From assembly GCF_003263515.1 (NCBI RefSeq), contig NZ_JYDE01000002.1:62001-126000 (forward strand): 64,000 bases of DNA, written 5' to 3'. Position 1 is the stretch's first letter. Every line of letters begins with the position of its first letter. The notes beneath the pieces are model-generated. The model had not been told where the DNA came from, ran no database searches, and saw only the letters and a list, made by a program, of their open reading frames with translations. Shown piece by piece: positions 27,592 to 37,047 of this stretch. The position numbers and the translations under genes were made by a program. Source of the stretch: Rahnella inusitata. GTDB taxonomy: Bacteria; Pseudomonadota; Gammaproteobacteria; Enterobacterales; Enterobacteriaceae.

Positions 27592-28737
27592 ATGGTAGTA
27601 TGTAAAGGGCTGCCTTTAATTATTATGATAACACTCCCTCTATTAAGTGCATGCACGGTTGTTCCCGGGAGTCACTTGCCACTTTTAGGGAAAACGGTCA
27701 AACAATCAGAGAGTGCTACTGTTAATATTAATGACCTCGTCGATGTTTACCCGATCACTCCAGATCTCGTTGCGCATATGCAAAGTAAGCCTGTCATCGC
27801 ACAAACGAATCCTGTATTAGAAAAAGAGTTAAAAGCCTACGAATACCATATTGGTATTGGTGACGTTATTATGGTTACCGTCTGGGATCACCCGGAGCTG
27901 ACAACGCCAGCGGGGCAGTATCGCAGTGCCGGTGATACGGGAAACTGGGTGCATGCAGACGGTAGCATCTTTTATCCTTACATCGGAAAGGTTGACGTCG
28001 TGGGTAAAACGGTAACAGACGTTCGGGAAGATATTACTGAAAAACTTCGTAATTTTATCGAGTCACCTCAGGTCGATGTGAGCATTGCGACTTTCCGGTC
28101 TCAGAAAACGTTTGTGTCAGGAGAAGTAGTCAAAAGCGGGCCACAGGCAATTACCAATATTCCGTTGACCGTCATTGAGGCAATCAATCAGGCGGGAGGT
28201 ATTACGGAGTTTGCTGACTGGAATAACGTTACGCTGACAAAAAATGGAGAAGAAAAACATATATCATTATTAGCGCTTTTGCAAAATGGCGATTTGACTC
28301 AGAATTACCTCTTATATAATGGTGATATTCTTTATATACCGCGTAATGATGCGCTCAAAATTTTTGTTATGGGTGAAGTCAATAAACAAGCGACCTTAAG
28401 GATTGATCGAAATGGAATGTCGATCACCGAGGCTTTGGGTAATGCGGGGGGAATTGATCAACTGAGTAGTGATGCCAGTGGTGTTTTTGTTATTCGATCA
28501 AATAAGAATAAATCGCCAGCAAACAAAAAAATAGCCACGATTTATCAGTTGAATATCCAGGATGCATCATCACTCGTTCTCGGTACTGAGTTCTTACTTG
28601 AACCCTACGATATTGTCTATGTCACAACAGCTCCTGTTGTGCGTTGGAATCGCGTTGTGAGTCAGTTAGCGCCAACGATCACGGGTATAAACAGTGTAGT
28701 TGAAGCGGCGAGGTGGACACACAGTTGGGGAACATAA
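27592..28737 (+). CDS. wza: Polysaccharide export outer-membrane lipoprotein Wza
   Basis: A 381-residue export-channel lipoprotein. The signal sequence ends in the lipobox LLSAC (Cys21). The polysaccharide export domain begins at [20 protein letters not shown] and is followed by two SLBB domains ([20 protein letters not shown] and [20 protein letters not shown]). The C-terminal amphipathic region [18 protein letters not shown] forms the octameric helix barrel in E. coli Wza. AGGGA eight bases before the ATG supports the start. First gene of a three-gene export operon with no transferase genes beside it. Relatively AT-rich compared with speC and mltC on either side. Confidence 0.95.
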   Translation: MVVCKGLPLIIMITLPLLSACTVVPGSHLPLLGKTVKQSESATVNINDLVDVYPITPDLVAHMQSKPVIAQTNPVLEKELKAYEYHIGIGDVIMVTVWDHPELTTPAGQYRSAGDTGNWVHADGSIFYPYIGKVDVVGKTVTDVREDITEKLRNFIESPQVDVSIATFRSQKTFVSGEVVKSGPQAITNIPLTVIEAINQAGGITEFADWNNVTLTKNGEEKHISLLALLQNGDLTQNYLLYNGDILYIPRNDALKIFVMGEVNKQATLRIDRNGMSITEALGNAGGIDQLSSDASGVFVIRSNKNKSPANKKIATIYQLNIQDASSLVLGTEFLLEPYDIVYVTTAPVVRWNRVVSQLAPTITGINSVVEAARWTHSWGT

Positions 28738-29171
28738 TTTGTAAAAAAATTCTGGTTGTCTGTGTGGGCAATATTTGTCGCTCACCCGTCGGTGCGGAAA
28801 TTTTGCGCAGACGGTTGCCCCGACAAAATATTTATTCAGCCGGACTTTGTGCGCTTGTCGGACATTCTGTTCATCCCTCCGCCTTACAGGTTGCGTCGCA
28901 ATATGGAATAGTTATAGAACATCATTACGCACAACAGGTTACCCGGGCTTTATGCCATCAGGCTGATCTGATCCTTGTTATGGAGACATCGCACATTCCT
29001 TTGCTCGTCAATATCGCGATTGAGGCCAGAGGAAAGATAATGCTCTTCGGCGGCTGGCACAAAAATAAAAATATCCCCGACCCTATAGGTTATGATGAAC
29101 CCATATTTAACACTATGTTTCATCATCTTCTTGAGGCCGCCGATGGATGGGTAAGATTTTTCGATAAATAA
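28713..29171 (+). CDS. wzb: Low-molecular-weight protein-tyrosine phosphatase Wzb
   Basis: A 152-residue phosphatase that dephosphorylates the cognate tyrosine kinase Wzc. The P-loop reads [11 protein letters not shown] (the C-x5-R-S motif), and the general-acid Asp lies in [10 protein letters not shown]. Its start overlaps the 3' end of wza: a GTG at 28,713 opens the frame, while a TTG at 28,725 is preceded by GAGG with about ten bases of spacing and gives a length nearer to E. coli Wzb (147). Either is possible. The overlap implies translational coupling in the order wza-wzb-wzc. Confidence 0.93.
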   Translation: MDTQLGNIICKKILVVCVGNICRSPVGAEILRRRLPRQNIYSAGLCALVGHSVHPSALQVASQYGIVIEHHYAQQVTRALCHQADLILVMETSHIPLLVNIAIEARGKIMLFGGWHKNKNIPDPIGYDEPIFNTMFHHLLEAADGWVRFFDK

Positions 29172-29197
29172 AGTTTTAGTTTTTATAAGGAAGTAAT

Positions 29198-31324
29198 ATG
29201 TCAAATAATATACATACCCTTACTCCCGAATCCAAACAAGAGGAAATAGATATCTCTCAAATCCTGGGTGTGTTAGTGGATGGTCGTTATTTTATAATCG
29301 TAATTATGCTGATCGCTATTGTTATTACAGTCGCCATTCCTCAATTATCTACACCAGTTTATCGAGCTGATGCATTAATTCAACTCGAGAAAGATAAGAA
29401 TAGCAGTTTTTTCCCGGAATTAATGACGAATTTGCCGGGCGCAGCACCGGTATTATTATCTGAAAGCACACTGATTAAATCCCGATCCGTACTGTCGCAA
29501 ACAGTCGATGAATTTGATCTGGATTTAGGAATTTCCGAAGAAAAAAAGAGTATCTGGAATAAATTCTCCTCCTTGTTTTCCAGGGGTAAGAAACCGACGC
29601 TTAAAATCCTGAAGTTTGATATTCCAGATTATCTGCAGGATAAACCGTTTGAGTTGACTATTCTTGCAGGAGAAAAATATGTCTTGCAGAGTGATAATTA
29701 TCAGGCAACAGGGAGTATCGGAAAAATACTCAATGATAACGAACTGAATGTTTTTATTGAATACACGGATGCAGTGGCGGGCACGCATTTCACCATACAT
29801 AAGATCGACCAGGTTGAAGCGGTGGAACAACTCCTGAAACGGCTTTCAGTAACGGATATCGGTACGAATAGCGGTATGCTGAAGCTCTCATTAACAGGAA
29901 CAGATATAAAGCAGATTCCCGGTGTATTAGATTCTATTTGCAATAATTACATACGCCAAAACATAGCTAGAAACTCCGAGGTCGCCAGAAAAAGCCTAAA
30001 TTTTTTACAAACGCAAATTCCCAAGATCAAAAAACAGCTGGAAGAATCTGAGACTGCACTCAACTCATACCGGGAGATGAATGATAGCGTAGATATCTCT
30101 ATGGAGACGAAGGTACTGTTAGATAAAAGTATTGCTAACGCAACTCAGATTAATGAACTGGCGCTGGAAGAAGCCTCTGTCTCTGAGAAATACACGAAGG
30201 GACATCCCTTGTACAAAGCATTAAATGAAAAACAGATGATGCTAAATAAGAAGAAAAAAGAGATCGATTCAAAAATAAATGAGATGCCTAAAACTCAGCA
30301 AAACATTATGCGTCTTACTCGTGATGTGCAGACCGGAAATGAAATTTATATGCTCCTGCTGAGTAAACAGCAAGAATTGAATATTACTCAGGCAAGTGAG
30401 ATTGGGAATGCGCGTATTATTGATGAGGCGGCAGTAAATTATCATCCCATGAAACCTGCCAAGTCTCTGTTATTGATCATTGGTGCTATGTTGGGTTTTA
30501 TTATTTCTTCTGCAATTCTTCTTATTCGTTGTTTTCTTCAGCGCCTCGTGACGACGCCCGAACAACTGACACAGCTGGGGTTGACGGTATACAGCGAAGT
30601 ACCTTATATCCGCAGGAATAAAGCAAATACATCAGGACTCATAGTCCTGAAAGATCCCTATCATTTAACGGTTGAGGCCATCCGAAGTCTGAGAACGAGC
30701 CTTTATTTTACGATGAAGTCCTCTAAAAATAAGATCATCATGATCTCAGGCCCTGACAGCGGTGTCGGGAAGAGTTTCATCAGTGGTAATCTTGCGGCAG
30801 TATTTTCTCAGTCAGGATTGCGTGTGTTATTGATTGATGCTGATATGCGGCTTGGGCATATGCATACACAACTGGAAGTTTCAGTGGGTTATGGCGTATC
30901 TGATATTTTATCGGGTAAAAAAAGCATTGAAGAGTGCATTGTTCATACAACGCTCGAGAAGCTGGATTTTATTTCCAGAGGATCCGTTCCGAACAATCCT
31001 TCCGAGTTATTGCTAGGTTCATCGCTCGCCAGTTTATTGAATTATGCAAATGATAATTATGATTTAGTGCTTGTAGACTCGCCCCCTCTTTTGCGGGTAG
31101 CCGATGCCATTATTATTGCAAAACTCACGGGGACAAATCTGATCATTTCCCGTTTCGAACTCACTAAGTTGCATGAGATCAGCGCGACTATTTCTCGTTT
31201 TGAGCAGGCAGGATGCCGTATCAATGGCGTGGTATTAAATGCGATTAAAAGACGCTCATCGCGATCCCTTAGGAGTAAGTATTACGGGTATTATGGTTAT
31301 GGTGAAGAGAAACGTCAGCCTTAG
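29198..31324 (+). CDS. wzc: Tyrosine-protein kinase Wzc (complete)
   Basis: A 708-residue polysaccharide co-polymerase and BY-kinase. A first membrane span (residues ~29-48) and a second near residue 425 flank a periplasmic Wzz-type domain with coiled-coil helices (residues ~255-370). The cytoplasmic kinase domain has Walker A GPDSGVGKSF, Walker A' VLLIDADMR and Walker B DLVLVDSPP, and ends in the tyrosine tail SKYYGYYGYGEE. It is encoded with its own channel and phosphatase but without polymerase, flippase or transferase genes nearby. It may work with glycans made by genes elsewhere, or phosphorylate other proteins, as Etk does. Confidence 0.95.
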   Translation: MSNNIHTLTPESKQEEIDISQILGVLVDGRYFIIVIMLIAIVITVAIPQLSTPVYRADALIQLEKDKNSSFFPELMTNLPGAAPVLLSESTLIKSRSVLSQTVDEFDLDLGISEEKKSIWNKFSSLFSRGKKPTLKILKFDIPDYLQDKPFELTILAGEKYVLQSDNYQATGSIGKILNDNELNVFIEYTDAVAGTHFTIHKIDQVEAVEQLLKRLSVTDIGTNSGMLKLSLTGTDIKQIPGVLDSICNNYIRQNIARNSEVARKSLNFLQTQIPKIKKQLEESETALNSYREMNDSVDISMETKVLLDKSIANATQINELALEEASVSEKYTKGHPLYKALNEKQMMLNKKKKEIDSKINEMPKTQQNIMRLTRDVQTGNEIYMLLLSKQQELNITQASEIGNARIIDEAAVNYHPMKPAKSLLLIIGAMLGFIISSAILLIRCFLQRLVTTPEQLTQLGLTVYSEVPYIRRNKANTSGLIVLKDPYHLTVEAIRSLRTSLYFTMKSSKNKIIMISGPDSGVGKSFISGNLAAVFSQSGLRVLLIDADMRLGHMHTQLEVSVGYGVSDILSGKKSIEECIVHTTLEKLDFISRGSVPNNPSELLLGSSLASLLNYANDNYDLVLVDSPPLLRVADAIIIAKLTGTNLIISRFELTKLHEISATISRFEQAGCRINGVVLNAIKRRSSRSLRSKYYGYYGYGEEKRQP

Positions 31325-31328
31325 ATAA

Positions 31329-31358
31329 AAAACGGAGACCCTTTCGGATCTCCGCTTT
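31329..31358. terminator. Bidirectional terminator between wzc and mltC
   Basis: A GC-rich stem (CGGAGA with TCTCCG and a short extension) around a loop near CTTTCG. On the minus strand it is followed by six T, so it mainly ends mltC; on the plus strand the T run is interrupted (CTTTCATTT). Confidence 0.8.
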
Positions 31359-31378
31359 CATTTCTCATGCCATAAACC

Positions 31379-32458
31379 TCAATCCACGCGGCGGTAGCTG
31401 CGCTGCGTGTTGTTCACTTTGTACAGATAACGACGTGATTCGGCTGAAGGGTGTTTTGTCGTCAGGGTGGCGTAGACGTCACCGGCAGACATGCTGTTGA
31501 TGATACTAAACGCCTGTGTCTTATCACGGGAGAACACGCGTAACACGCTGCCTGCACCGCCGTTGTAAGCGGTGATCACCGCATAGCGACGCGCCGTTGG
31601 ATCGTTAATATTCCCCAGATACGTTTTCTGCAAAATCGCCAGATACGCCGTACCTGTGTTGATATTATTTTGCGGATCAAACAGATAGCTGCGGCTAGGT
31701 TTGCCCCATTTCCCTTCGGATTTAAACACATCCACGCCTGCGGTGTGCTGCACGACCTGCATCAGCCCCAGCGCATCGGCGTTACTTACCGCATACGGGT
31801 TAAACGCGGATTCAGTCTGCATAATCGCCAGGATCAGTGACTGATCGACACCGTATTTGGCAGACGCTTCGCGGATCATCGGCAGATATTTGTGCGCACG
31901 CTGATTCAGGTGGTTTGGCACCATCTGGATAGTCACGGAATAGATGACGTGCAGACCGGACTGGCGGCGCATCAATTTGTTCTGAATCAGATAATCAGCA
32001 AAGCTCGCGGCGCGGCCTTCCCAGCGAATTGGCTTACCGGTGTTATCGAGCACCTGCCCGTACAGCATCGGTTCGCGGCTGATCTGAATATCATTGGCGT
32101 CGGAATACAGGTCGACGTTACCCGGGTCTTCACCCACCAGTAAGGTGCTGATGATAGCCTGACGCAGGCTGGCGGCCGGATCGGTGCCCGAAATGGTTTC
32201 GAGGGTGATGGTACCCGCATCAAAGTTGATGTGGCTGCGGGTGTAATATTGATCGCTGTATTTTACGTAGTCCTTAGGACCCGCAATCAGCACCTCATTC
32301 ATCCCCCAGATGTTCTCGATATTGTGGGCAAATTGGCCCATCAGAATATCGAACCCATTGGTGTCTTTGACGTAAGCTTCGTTGAACTGGTCTTTCTTAC
32401 TGCCGGAGCAGGAGATCAGCATCGGGGCGATAACCAGCAAAGCTAAAATTTTCTTCAT
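31379..32458 (-). CDS. mltC: Membrane-bound lytic murein transglycosylase C
   Basis: A 359-residue outer-membrane lipoprotein that cleaves the beta-1,4 bond of peptidoglycan with formation of anhydro-muramic acid. The signal [17 protein letters not shown] ends at the lipidated Cys17. An N-terminal MltC domain ([20 protein letters not shown]) precedes the family 1 SLT lysozyme-like domain with the catalytic Glu in [17 protein letters not shown], then [13 protein letters not shown] and [13 protein letters not shown]. The frame is open to 32,491, but the ATG at 32,458 gives the orthologous leader. In E. coli nupG separates mltC from speC; here the wza-wzb-wzc operon takes that place. Confidence 0.97.
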   Translation of the reverse strand: MKKILALLVIAPMLISCSGSKKDQFNEAYVKDTNGFDILMGQFAHNIENIWGMNEVLIAGPKDYVKYSDQYYTRSHINFDAGTITLETISGTDPAASLRQAIISTLLVGEDPGNVDLYSDANDIQISREPMLYGQVLDNTGKPIRWEGRAASFADYLIQNKLMRRQSGLHVIYSVTIQMVPNHLNQRAHKYLPMIREASAKYGVDQSLILAIMQTESAFNPYAVSNADALGLMQVVQHTAGVDVFKSEGKWGKPSRSYLFDPQNNINTGTAYLAILQKTYLGNINDPTARRYAVITAYNGGAGSVLRVFSRDKTQAFSIINSMSAGDVYATLTTKHPSAESRRYLYKVNNTQRSYRRVD

Positions 32459-32536
32459 CTTAAAACCATTTCTGGTGATAGAAGCAGACACCCGAAAGCG
32501 GCTGCTTTGTTGTTATTGATGATTATTTTTGAACGA

Positions 32537-32809
32537 TCAGCTTGAAGGCGGGGTATAGCCTTCAATGTGCACATCCTGACCTTCGAACAGAAAATTCACC
32601 ATTTCCTGTTCCAGCAGTTTGCGGTCTTCGGGGTTCATCATGCTGAGTTTCTTTTCGTTGATAAGCATCGTCTGCTTGCTCATCCAGCGCGACCAGGCTT
32701 CTTTCGAAATCTCGTTATAAATGCGTTTGCCAATCTCGCCAGGGTACAGCTGGAAATCTTGCCCTTCGGCATCCTGCTTCAGGAAAGTGCAAAAAATTGT
32801 TCTGCTCAT
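32537..32809 (-). CDS. yggX: Probable Fe2+-trafficking protein YggX
   Basis: A 90-residue small protein of the YggX family, thought to protect iron-sulfur clusters from oxidation and to help iron handling; it belongs to the SoxRS response in E. coli. The conserved N-terminus [19 protein letters not shown] with its Cys near residue 7 and the central [20 protein letters not shown] are seen. Its start codon overlaps the 3' end of mutY by four bases, so the two are coupled in the order mutY-yggX, as in related genomes. Confidence 0.97.
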   Translation of the reverse strand: MSRTIFCTFLKQDAEGQDFQLYPGEIGKRIYNEISKEAWSRWMSKQTMLINEKKLSMMNPEDRKLLEQEMVNFLFEGQDVHIEGYTPPSS

Positions 32810-33882
32810 ACTGATTCCTTATCGATCGTTTTTGGGGACGGTTCTTTTGCCAGTTGCGTCAGTAAACGCTCCACCGGCGCGGCCAGCCCGACGAATTGTG
32901 GTTGCGCTAAGTTATACCAGAGACCCGCACCTTCATCCATGCAACCCGCAGATGTTCGCAGATTTAACCACATCGGGACGATATCCAGATGGAAATGGCT
33001 GAACGTGTGACGAAAAGCGGTCTGCTGTTGAAGCTGATTCGGCGTTGCGCCGTATTTATGCAACCCCTGCACCAGTTCCTCTTCGGTGGCATATTGCGGG
33101 AAGCAGAACAAGCCGCCCCACAGGCCGACCGGCGGACGCTGTTCCAGCCACACTTTGTCATCTTGCTGAATCATCAGCATAAATGCGGTGCGCTCTGGCA
33201 GGGTTTTCTTGGGTTTCTTGCCGGGGTATTTTGCCCAGCTGTTGTGCGCATAAGCTTCGCAGCCGGTTTTCACCGGGCAGAGTTCGCATTTCGGTTTGCT
33301 GCGCGTGCAGACTATCGCACCGAGATCCATCATCGCCTGATTAAACTGGGCGACGCCTTTTGCTGGCGTCACGTCTTCGCTTATCGCCCACAACCGGTTC
33401 TCCGTTTTCTTCTCGCCTGGCCACCCGTCCACGGCATAACACCGCGCCAGCACGCGCTTCACATTCCCGTCTAAAATGGGATAGTGCTGATTCAGCGCCA
33501 GCGAAAGGACTGCGCCCGCCGTCGAACGTCCAATACCGGGCAGGGCGAGGATTTCATCGAACGTCGTCGGGAATACGCCGCCGTGCTGGCTGGCGATAGT
33601 CTGCGCCGCTTTATGCAGATTGCGCGCACGGGCGTAATAGCCTAGGCCGGTCCACAGGTGCAGCACTTCGTCGAGCGGTGCGGCCGCGAGATCAGACACC
33701 GTCGGGAAACGTTGCATAAAGCGTTCAAAATAGGGGATCACCGTCGCAACCTGGGTTTGCTGCAACATCACTTCTGAAAGCCAGACTTTATAAGGTGTTT
33801 TTTCGAGTTGCCAGGGCAGCGTTTTGCGGCCATAACGCTGATACCAGTCGAGCACCAGCATTGAAAAATTTTTTGCTTCCAT
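32806..33882 (-). CDS. mutY: Adenine DNA glycosylase
   Basis: A 358-residue base-excision repair enzyme that removes adenine mispaired with 8-oxoguanine. Seen are the N-terminal RKTLPWQ and [10 protein letters not shown] motifs (catalytic Glu in EVMLQQT), the helix-hairpin-helix [12 protein letters not shown], the catalytic Asp in [11 protein letters not shown], the 4Fe-4S cysteines ([17 protein letters not shown]) and a C-terminal NUDIX-like domain for 8-oxoG recognition ([11 protein letters not shown]). The frame is open to ATG 33,903; ATG 33,882 was preferred because it aligns with the E. coli start. The two candidate starts lie in an imperfect 21-base duplication (both ATGGAAGC), and neither has a clear ribosome site. 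Confidence 0.96.
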   Translation of the reverse strand: MEAKNFSMLVLDWYQRYGRKTLPWQLEKTPYKVWLSEVMLQQTQVATVIPYFERFMQRFPTVSDLAAAPLDEVLHLWTGLGYYARARNLHKAAQTIASQHGGVFPTTFDEILALPGIGRSTAGAVLSLALNQHYPILDGNVKRVLARCYAVDGWPGEKKTENRLWAISEDVTPAKGVAQFNQAMMDLGAIVCTRSKPKCELCPVKTGCEAYAHNSWAKYPGKKPKKTLPERTAFMLMIQQDDKVWLEQRPPVGLWGGLFCFPQYATEEELVQGLHKYGATPNQLQQQTAFRHTFSHFHLDIVPMWLNLRTSAGCMDEGAGLWYNLAQPQFVGLAAPVERLLTQLAKEPSPKTIDKESV

Positions 33883-34122
33883 GAAACCAGGGGCTTCCAT
33901 CATGGGTGAATTACAGTCCGGCAGGGTTAAAAGACGGGGGTGATCACATCACAGTTGTTATCGGGCTGTAAACCGGAACTTTCCGGACTGTATTGACGGA
34001 TTTCGTGCCCGCAATCCTTGCTTATCGGGAGTAAGTTTGGATAATGCGCCATTCTTCATAGTTAATGACCAAAACACCGCAGTGACCGAATACCGCGTCT
34101 TGCCAAACGGAGTGGAAACACC

Positions 34123-34842
34123 ATGAAAAACGACGTCATTTCACCGGAGTTCGACGAGAACGGTCGCGCTATGCGCCGTATCCGTAGTTTTGTCCGCCGT
34201 CAGGGCCGTCTGACTAAAGGTCAGCAACACGCGCTGGACAACTTCTGGCCGGTGATGGGCGTGGAATATCAGGCAGAACCGCTGGCAATCGACGCACTGT
34301 TTGGTCGCGAAGCGCCGGTCGTGCTGGAAATTGGTTTTGGCATGGGCACCTCGCTGGTGACCATGGCGCAGAACAATCCGCAGCAAAACTTTATCGGTAT
34401 TGAAGTGCATTCGCCGGGTGTCGGTGCGTGTCTTGCGACCGCCCACGAAGAGGGGGTCAGCAACCTGCGCGTGATGTGTCACGATGCGGTAGAAGTGCTG
34501 GAAAAAATGATCCCCGATGGCTCACTCGACATGGTGCAGCTATTCTTTCCTGACCCGTGGCACAAAGCACGTCATAATAAGCGCCGGATTGTTCAGCCAG
34601 CTTTCGTGGAACTGCTGCGCAGTAAACTAAAAGTGGGCGGCGTATTCCATATGGCAACCGACTGGGAGCCGTATGCCGAACACATGCTTGAGGTGATGAC
34701 CAGCTTAGAAAACTGGAAAAACCTCTCGCAGGAAAACAACTATGTACCGCGCCCGGAATCGCGCCCGGTGACCAAGTTCGAAATGCGTGGCCAGCGTTTA
34801 GGCCACGGCGTATGGGATCTGATGTTTGAGAGGAAGCAATAA
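34123..34842 (+). CDS. trmB: tRNA (guanine-N7-)-methyltransferase
   Basis: A 239-residue SAM-dependent enzyme that makes m7G46 in the variable loop of tRNA. The N-terminus [20 protein letters not shown] is almost that of E. coli TrmB. The SAM site reads [13 protein letters not shown], and the catalytic region contains [19 protein letters not shown] and [15 protein letters not shown]. Divergent from mutY across a 240-base region and followed at once by yggL (stop and start share bases). Confidence 0.98.
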   Translation: MKNDVISPEFDENGRAMRRIRSFVRRQGRLTKGQQHALDNFWPVMGVEYQAEPLAIDALFGREAPVVLEIGFGMGTSLVTMAQNNPQQNFIGIEVHSPGVGACLATAHEEGVSNLRVMCHDAVEVLEKMIPDGSLDMVQLFFPDPWHKARHNKRRIVQPAFVELLRSKLKVGGVFHMATDWEPYAEHMLEVMTSLENWKNLSQENNYVPRPESRPVTKFEMRGQRLGHGVWDLMFERKQ

Positions 34843-35168
34843 TGGCTAAGAATCGCAGTCGTCGTTTACGTAAGAAGTTACACATTGCCGAGTTCCAGGA
34901 ACTGGGCTTCTCTGTAAAATGGCGTTTCCCGGAAGGTACTCCGGTTGAAACCATCGACGAATCACTGGATCTGTTTATTGAAGGTGTGATCGAGCCAAAC
35001 AAACTGGCCTTTGATGGCAGTGGCTATCTGCAGTGGGAAGGCCTGGTTTGCCGTCAGGAAATCGGTCATTGCACCGATGAGCACCGTGAGCAAATCAAAA
35101 AATGGTTGGAAGACCATAAAATGGAAGCGGTTGAAGTATCAGAACTCTTCGATATCTGGTGGGATTGA
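34842..35168 (+). CDS. yggL: YggL family protein (ribosome-associated 50S protein)
   Basis: A 108-residue protein of the DUF469/YggL family. In E. coli it has been reported to associate with the 50S subunit. It begins with the basic cluster AKNRSRRLRKKLHIAEFQE, followed by FSVKWRFPEGTPVETIDE and a C-terminal acidic, aromatic end (VSELFDIWWD). The start overlaps the trmB stop (TAATG), with AGAGGAAG upstream, so the genes are coupled. A strong terminator follows at 35,200. Confidence 0.95.
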   Translation: MAKNRSRRLRKKLHIAEFQELGFSVKWRFPEGTPVETIDESLDLFIEGVIEPNKLAFDGSGYLQWEGLVCRQEIGHCTDEHREQIKKWLEDHKMEAVEVSELFDIWWD

Positions 35169-35199
35169 TCTCCGCAGATTGACTAAGAACGCTGAAATT

Positions 35200-35225
35200 A
35201 AAGGTGCCTTTCCGGCACCTTTGTT
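35200..35225 (+). terminator. Terminator after trmB-yggL
   Basis: A nine-base-pair perfect stem (AAAGGTGCC and its complement) with loop TTTCC, ending in TTTGTT. It separates yggL from glsB, whose ribosome site begins seven bases later. Confidence 0.85.
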
Positions 35226-35243
35226 ACATCTGGAGGCAGGACG

Positions 35244-36170
35244 TTGGGTACCGAACTTGATAACAGTTTGCTGGAAGACATTCTACAGCAGGTCAGGCCG
35301 CTGATTGGCCGTGGCAAAGTCGCCGACTATATCCCTGCGCTGGCTGAAGTCAGCCCCGATCATTTAGGGATCGCCGTGTGTACCACGAAAGGCGAAATCT
35401 TTCGTGCCGGTGATGCCGATACCCGGTTCTCTATCCAGTCCATCTCCAAAGTGCTTAGCCTGACGCTGGCGCTGACCCGTTATCAGGAAAGTGAAATCTG
35501 GCAGCGCGTCGGCAAAGAACCCTCCGGCCAGCCATTTAATTCGCTGGTACAGCTGGAGCTGGAACAGGGGAAACCGCGTAATCCCTTTATCAATCCTGGC
35601 GCGCTGGTGGTGTGCGATATGCTGCAAACCCGCCTGACTGCGCCGAAGCAAAGAATGCTGGAAGTGGTACGTCAGCTGGCTGGATCGCCAGATCTCAACT
35701 ACGATCGGCACGTTGCGCGTTCAGAGTTCGATCACTCCGATCGCAACGCGGCCATTGCGTACCTGATGAAGTCTTTCGGGAATTTCGAGAATGACGTCAT
35801 CACCGTTTTGCACACCTATTTCCACTACTGCGCACTGCGCATGAGCTGCGAAGAACTGGCGCGAACCTTTGTTTATCTGGCCAATAAAGGCCATCCTTTA
35901 GGCAGCGAACAGCCGCTGATTGATGCCCGTCAGGCGCGGCAGATTAACGCCATGATGGTGACCAGCGGCATGTACGACGGTGCAGGTGAATTCGCCTACC
36001 GCGTAGGGATGCCGGGTAAATCGGGCGTCGGCGGTGGCATTCTGGCCGTGGTGCCGGGGGAGATGTGCATTGCGGTGTGGTCACCCGAACTTGATGCGGC
36101 AGGGAACTCTTTGGCCGGTATTGCTGCCTTAGAACTGCTGGCTCAGCGTATTGGCCGTTCAATTTTTTAA
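35244..36170 (+). CDS. glsB: Glutaminase
   Basis: A 308-residue glutaminase that hydrolyses glutamine to glutamate and ammonia in the cytoplasm. It has the serine-dependent beta-lactamase-like fold with the S-x-x-K motif in [13 protein letters not shown], then [35 protein letters not shown] and [15 protein letters not shown]. The start is TTG at 35,244, preceded by GGAGG with eight bases of spacing. In E. coli glsB lies elsewhere and this position near yggN is taken by ansB-yggM, so the local gene content differs. Confidence 0.96.
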   Translation: MGTELDNSLLEDILQQVRPLIGRGKVADYIPALAEVSPDHLGIAVCTTKGEIFRAGDADTRFSIQSISKVLSLTLALTRYQESEIWQRVGKEPSGQPFNSLVQLELEQGKPRNPFINPGALVVCDMLQTRLTAPKQRMLEVVRQLAGSPDLNYDRHVARSEFDHSDRNAAIAYLMKSFGNFENDVITVLHTYFHYCALRMSCEELARTFVYLANKGHPLGSEQPLIDARQARQINAMMVTSGMYDGAGEFAYRVGMPGKSGVGGGILAVVPGEMCIAVWSPELDAAGNSLAGIAALELLAQRIGRSIF

Positions 36171-36193
36171 GTTTGCAGTCTTAGGGAGAGTAC

Positions 36194-36943
36194 ATGTTAG
36201 TGAAAACCGGTGTTGTGAAAAGTAGGGTTTTAAAGACATCAGTGGCCGCGATGCTGGCGCTGACGGCATGGAGTGCGCAGGCCGATTACCAGTGCGCCGT
36301 GCAGCCAAAAGAAGATGTCGTCATTAAGCCGCAAACCGTACAGGTTGTGGGCACCAGCAGCGACTTGCTGATCACGCCAAACGGCAACGTGACCCTCAAC
36401 GGTAAAGAAATCACCCTGAGCGCGAAACAGCGTCAGGAAGCCATCGACTATCAGGCGTCCCTGCGCCGTGATTTGCCGTGGATAGATCAGGGTGCCACTG
36501 CGCATCTGGAAAAAGGCCGTGTGGCCGTTGACCGCGTGATCGTCGAAAAACTGGGCAGCGACAGCAATGTGCGCAACCGTCTGGTTACGCTCGACAAGCA
36601 GTTGAAGCAGCAGATGAATCTGATTATCGAGCATCGTACCGATGGTCTGACGTTCCACCATAAAGCGGTCGATCAGGTTAAACAGAATGGTCAGAAGCTG
36701 ATGGAACAAACCATGGGCGGCGTGATGCAGGACAGCATCAATGAAATGGGCCTGAAACAGGCGGCCAGCGGCGGTAATCCGCTACAGGCGATGATGGGCA
36801 ATCTGGGCGGTCTGCAACAGGCGGTTCAGGATGAGTGGAGCAAGCAGGAAAAAGAGTTCAAAGCCTTTGGTGATGACGTGTGTAAGCGCGTGACCGCACT
36901 TGATACGCAGCGTAAAACCCTGCTGGCTGATTTGAAACAGTAA
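36194..36943 (+). CDS. yggN: Periplasmic DUF2884 family protein YggN
   Basis: A 249-residue protein of unknown function with an N-terminal signal peptide ending at SAQA before DYQC. The mature part contains a short beta-rich region (TPNGNVTLNGKEITLS), then long charged helices, and ends with an amphipathic helix rich in Lys, Asp and Leu. Two cysteines (near residues 33 and 234) could form a disulphide. The orthologue lies at the same place in E. coli. It follows glsB by 23 bases with GGGAGAG before the ATG, so the two may be co-transcribed. Confidence 0.9.
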   Translation: MLVKTGVVKSRVLKTSVAAMLALTAWSAQADYQCAVQPKEDVVIKPQTVQVVGTSSDLLITPNGNVTLNGKEITLSAKQRQEAIDYQASLRRDLPWIDQGATAHLEKGRVAVDRVIVEKLGSDSNVRNRLVTLDKQLKQQMNLIIEHRTDGLTFHHKAVDQVKQNGQKLMEQTMGGVMQDSINEMGLKQAASGGNPLQAMMGNLGGLQQAVQDEWSKQEKEFKAFGDDVCKRVTALDTQRKTLLADLKQ

Positions 36944-36967
36944 TCCCTCAGCCCAAAATGCAGTGAC

Positions 36968-36995
36968 AAAAAAACCGCGATTAAGCGGTTTTTTT
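36968..36995. terminator. Bidirectional terminator between yggN and hemW
   Basis: Stem AAAAAAACCGC with its complement around the six-base loop GATTAA; A and T runs on both sides allow termination in both directions. It lies between convergent yggN and hemW. Confidence 0.92.
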
Positions 36996-37047
36996 GTTGG
37001 TTCAGCATTCAACGCTCAGGGAGGATTTGAAATCCCTGAACCCGGCA

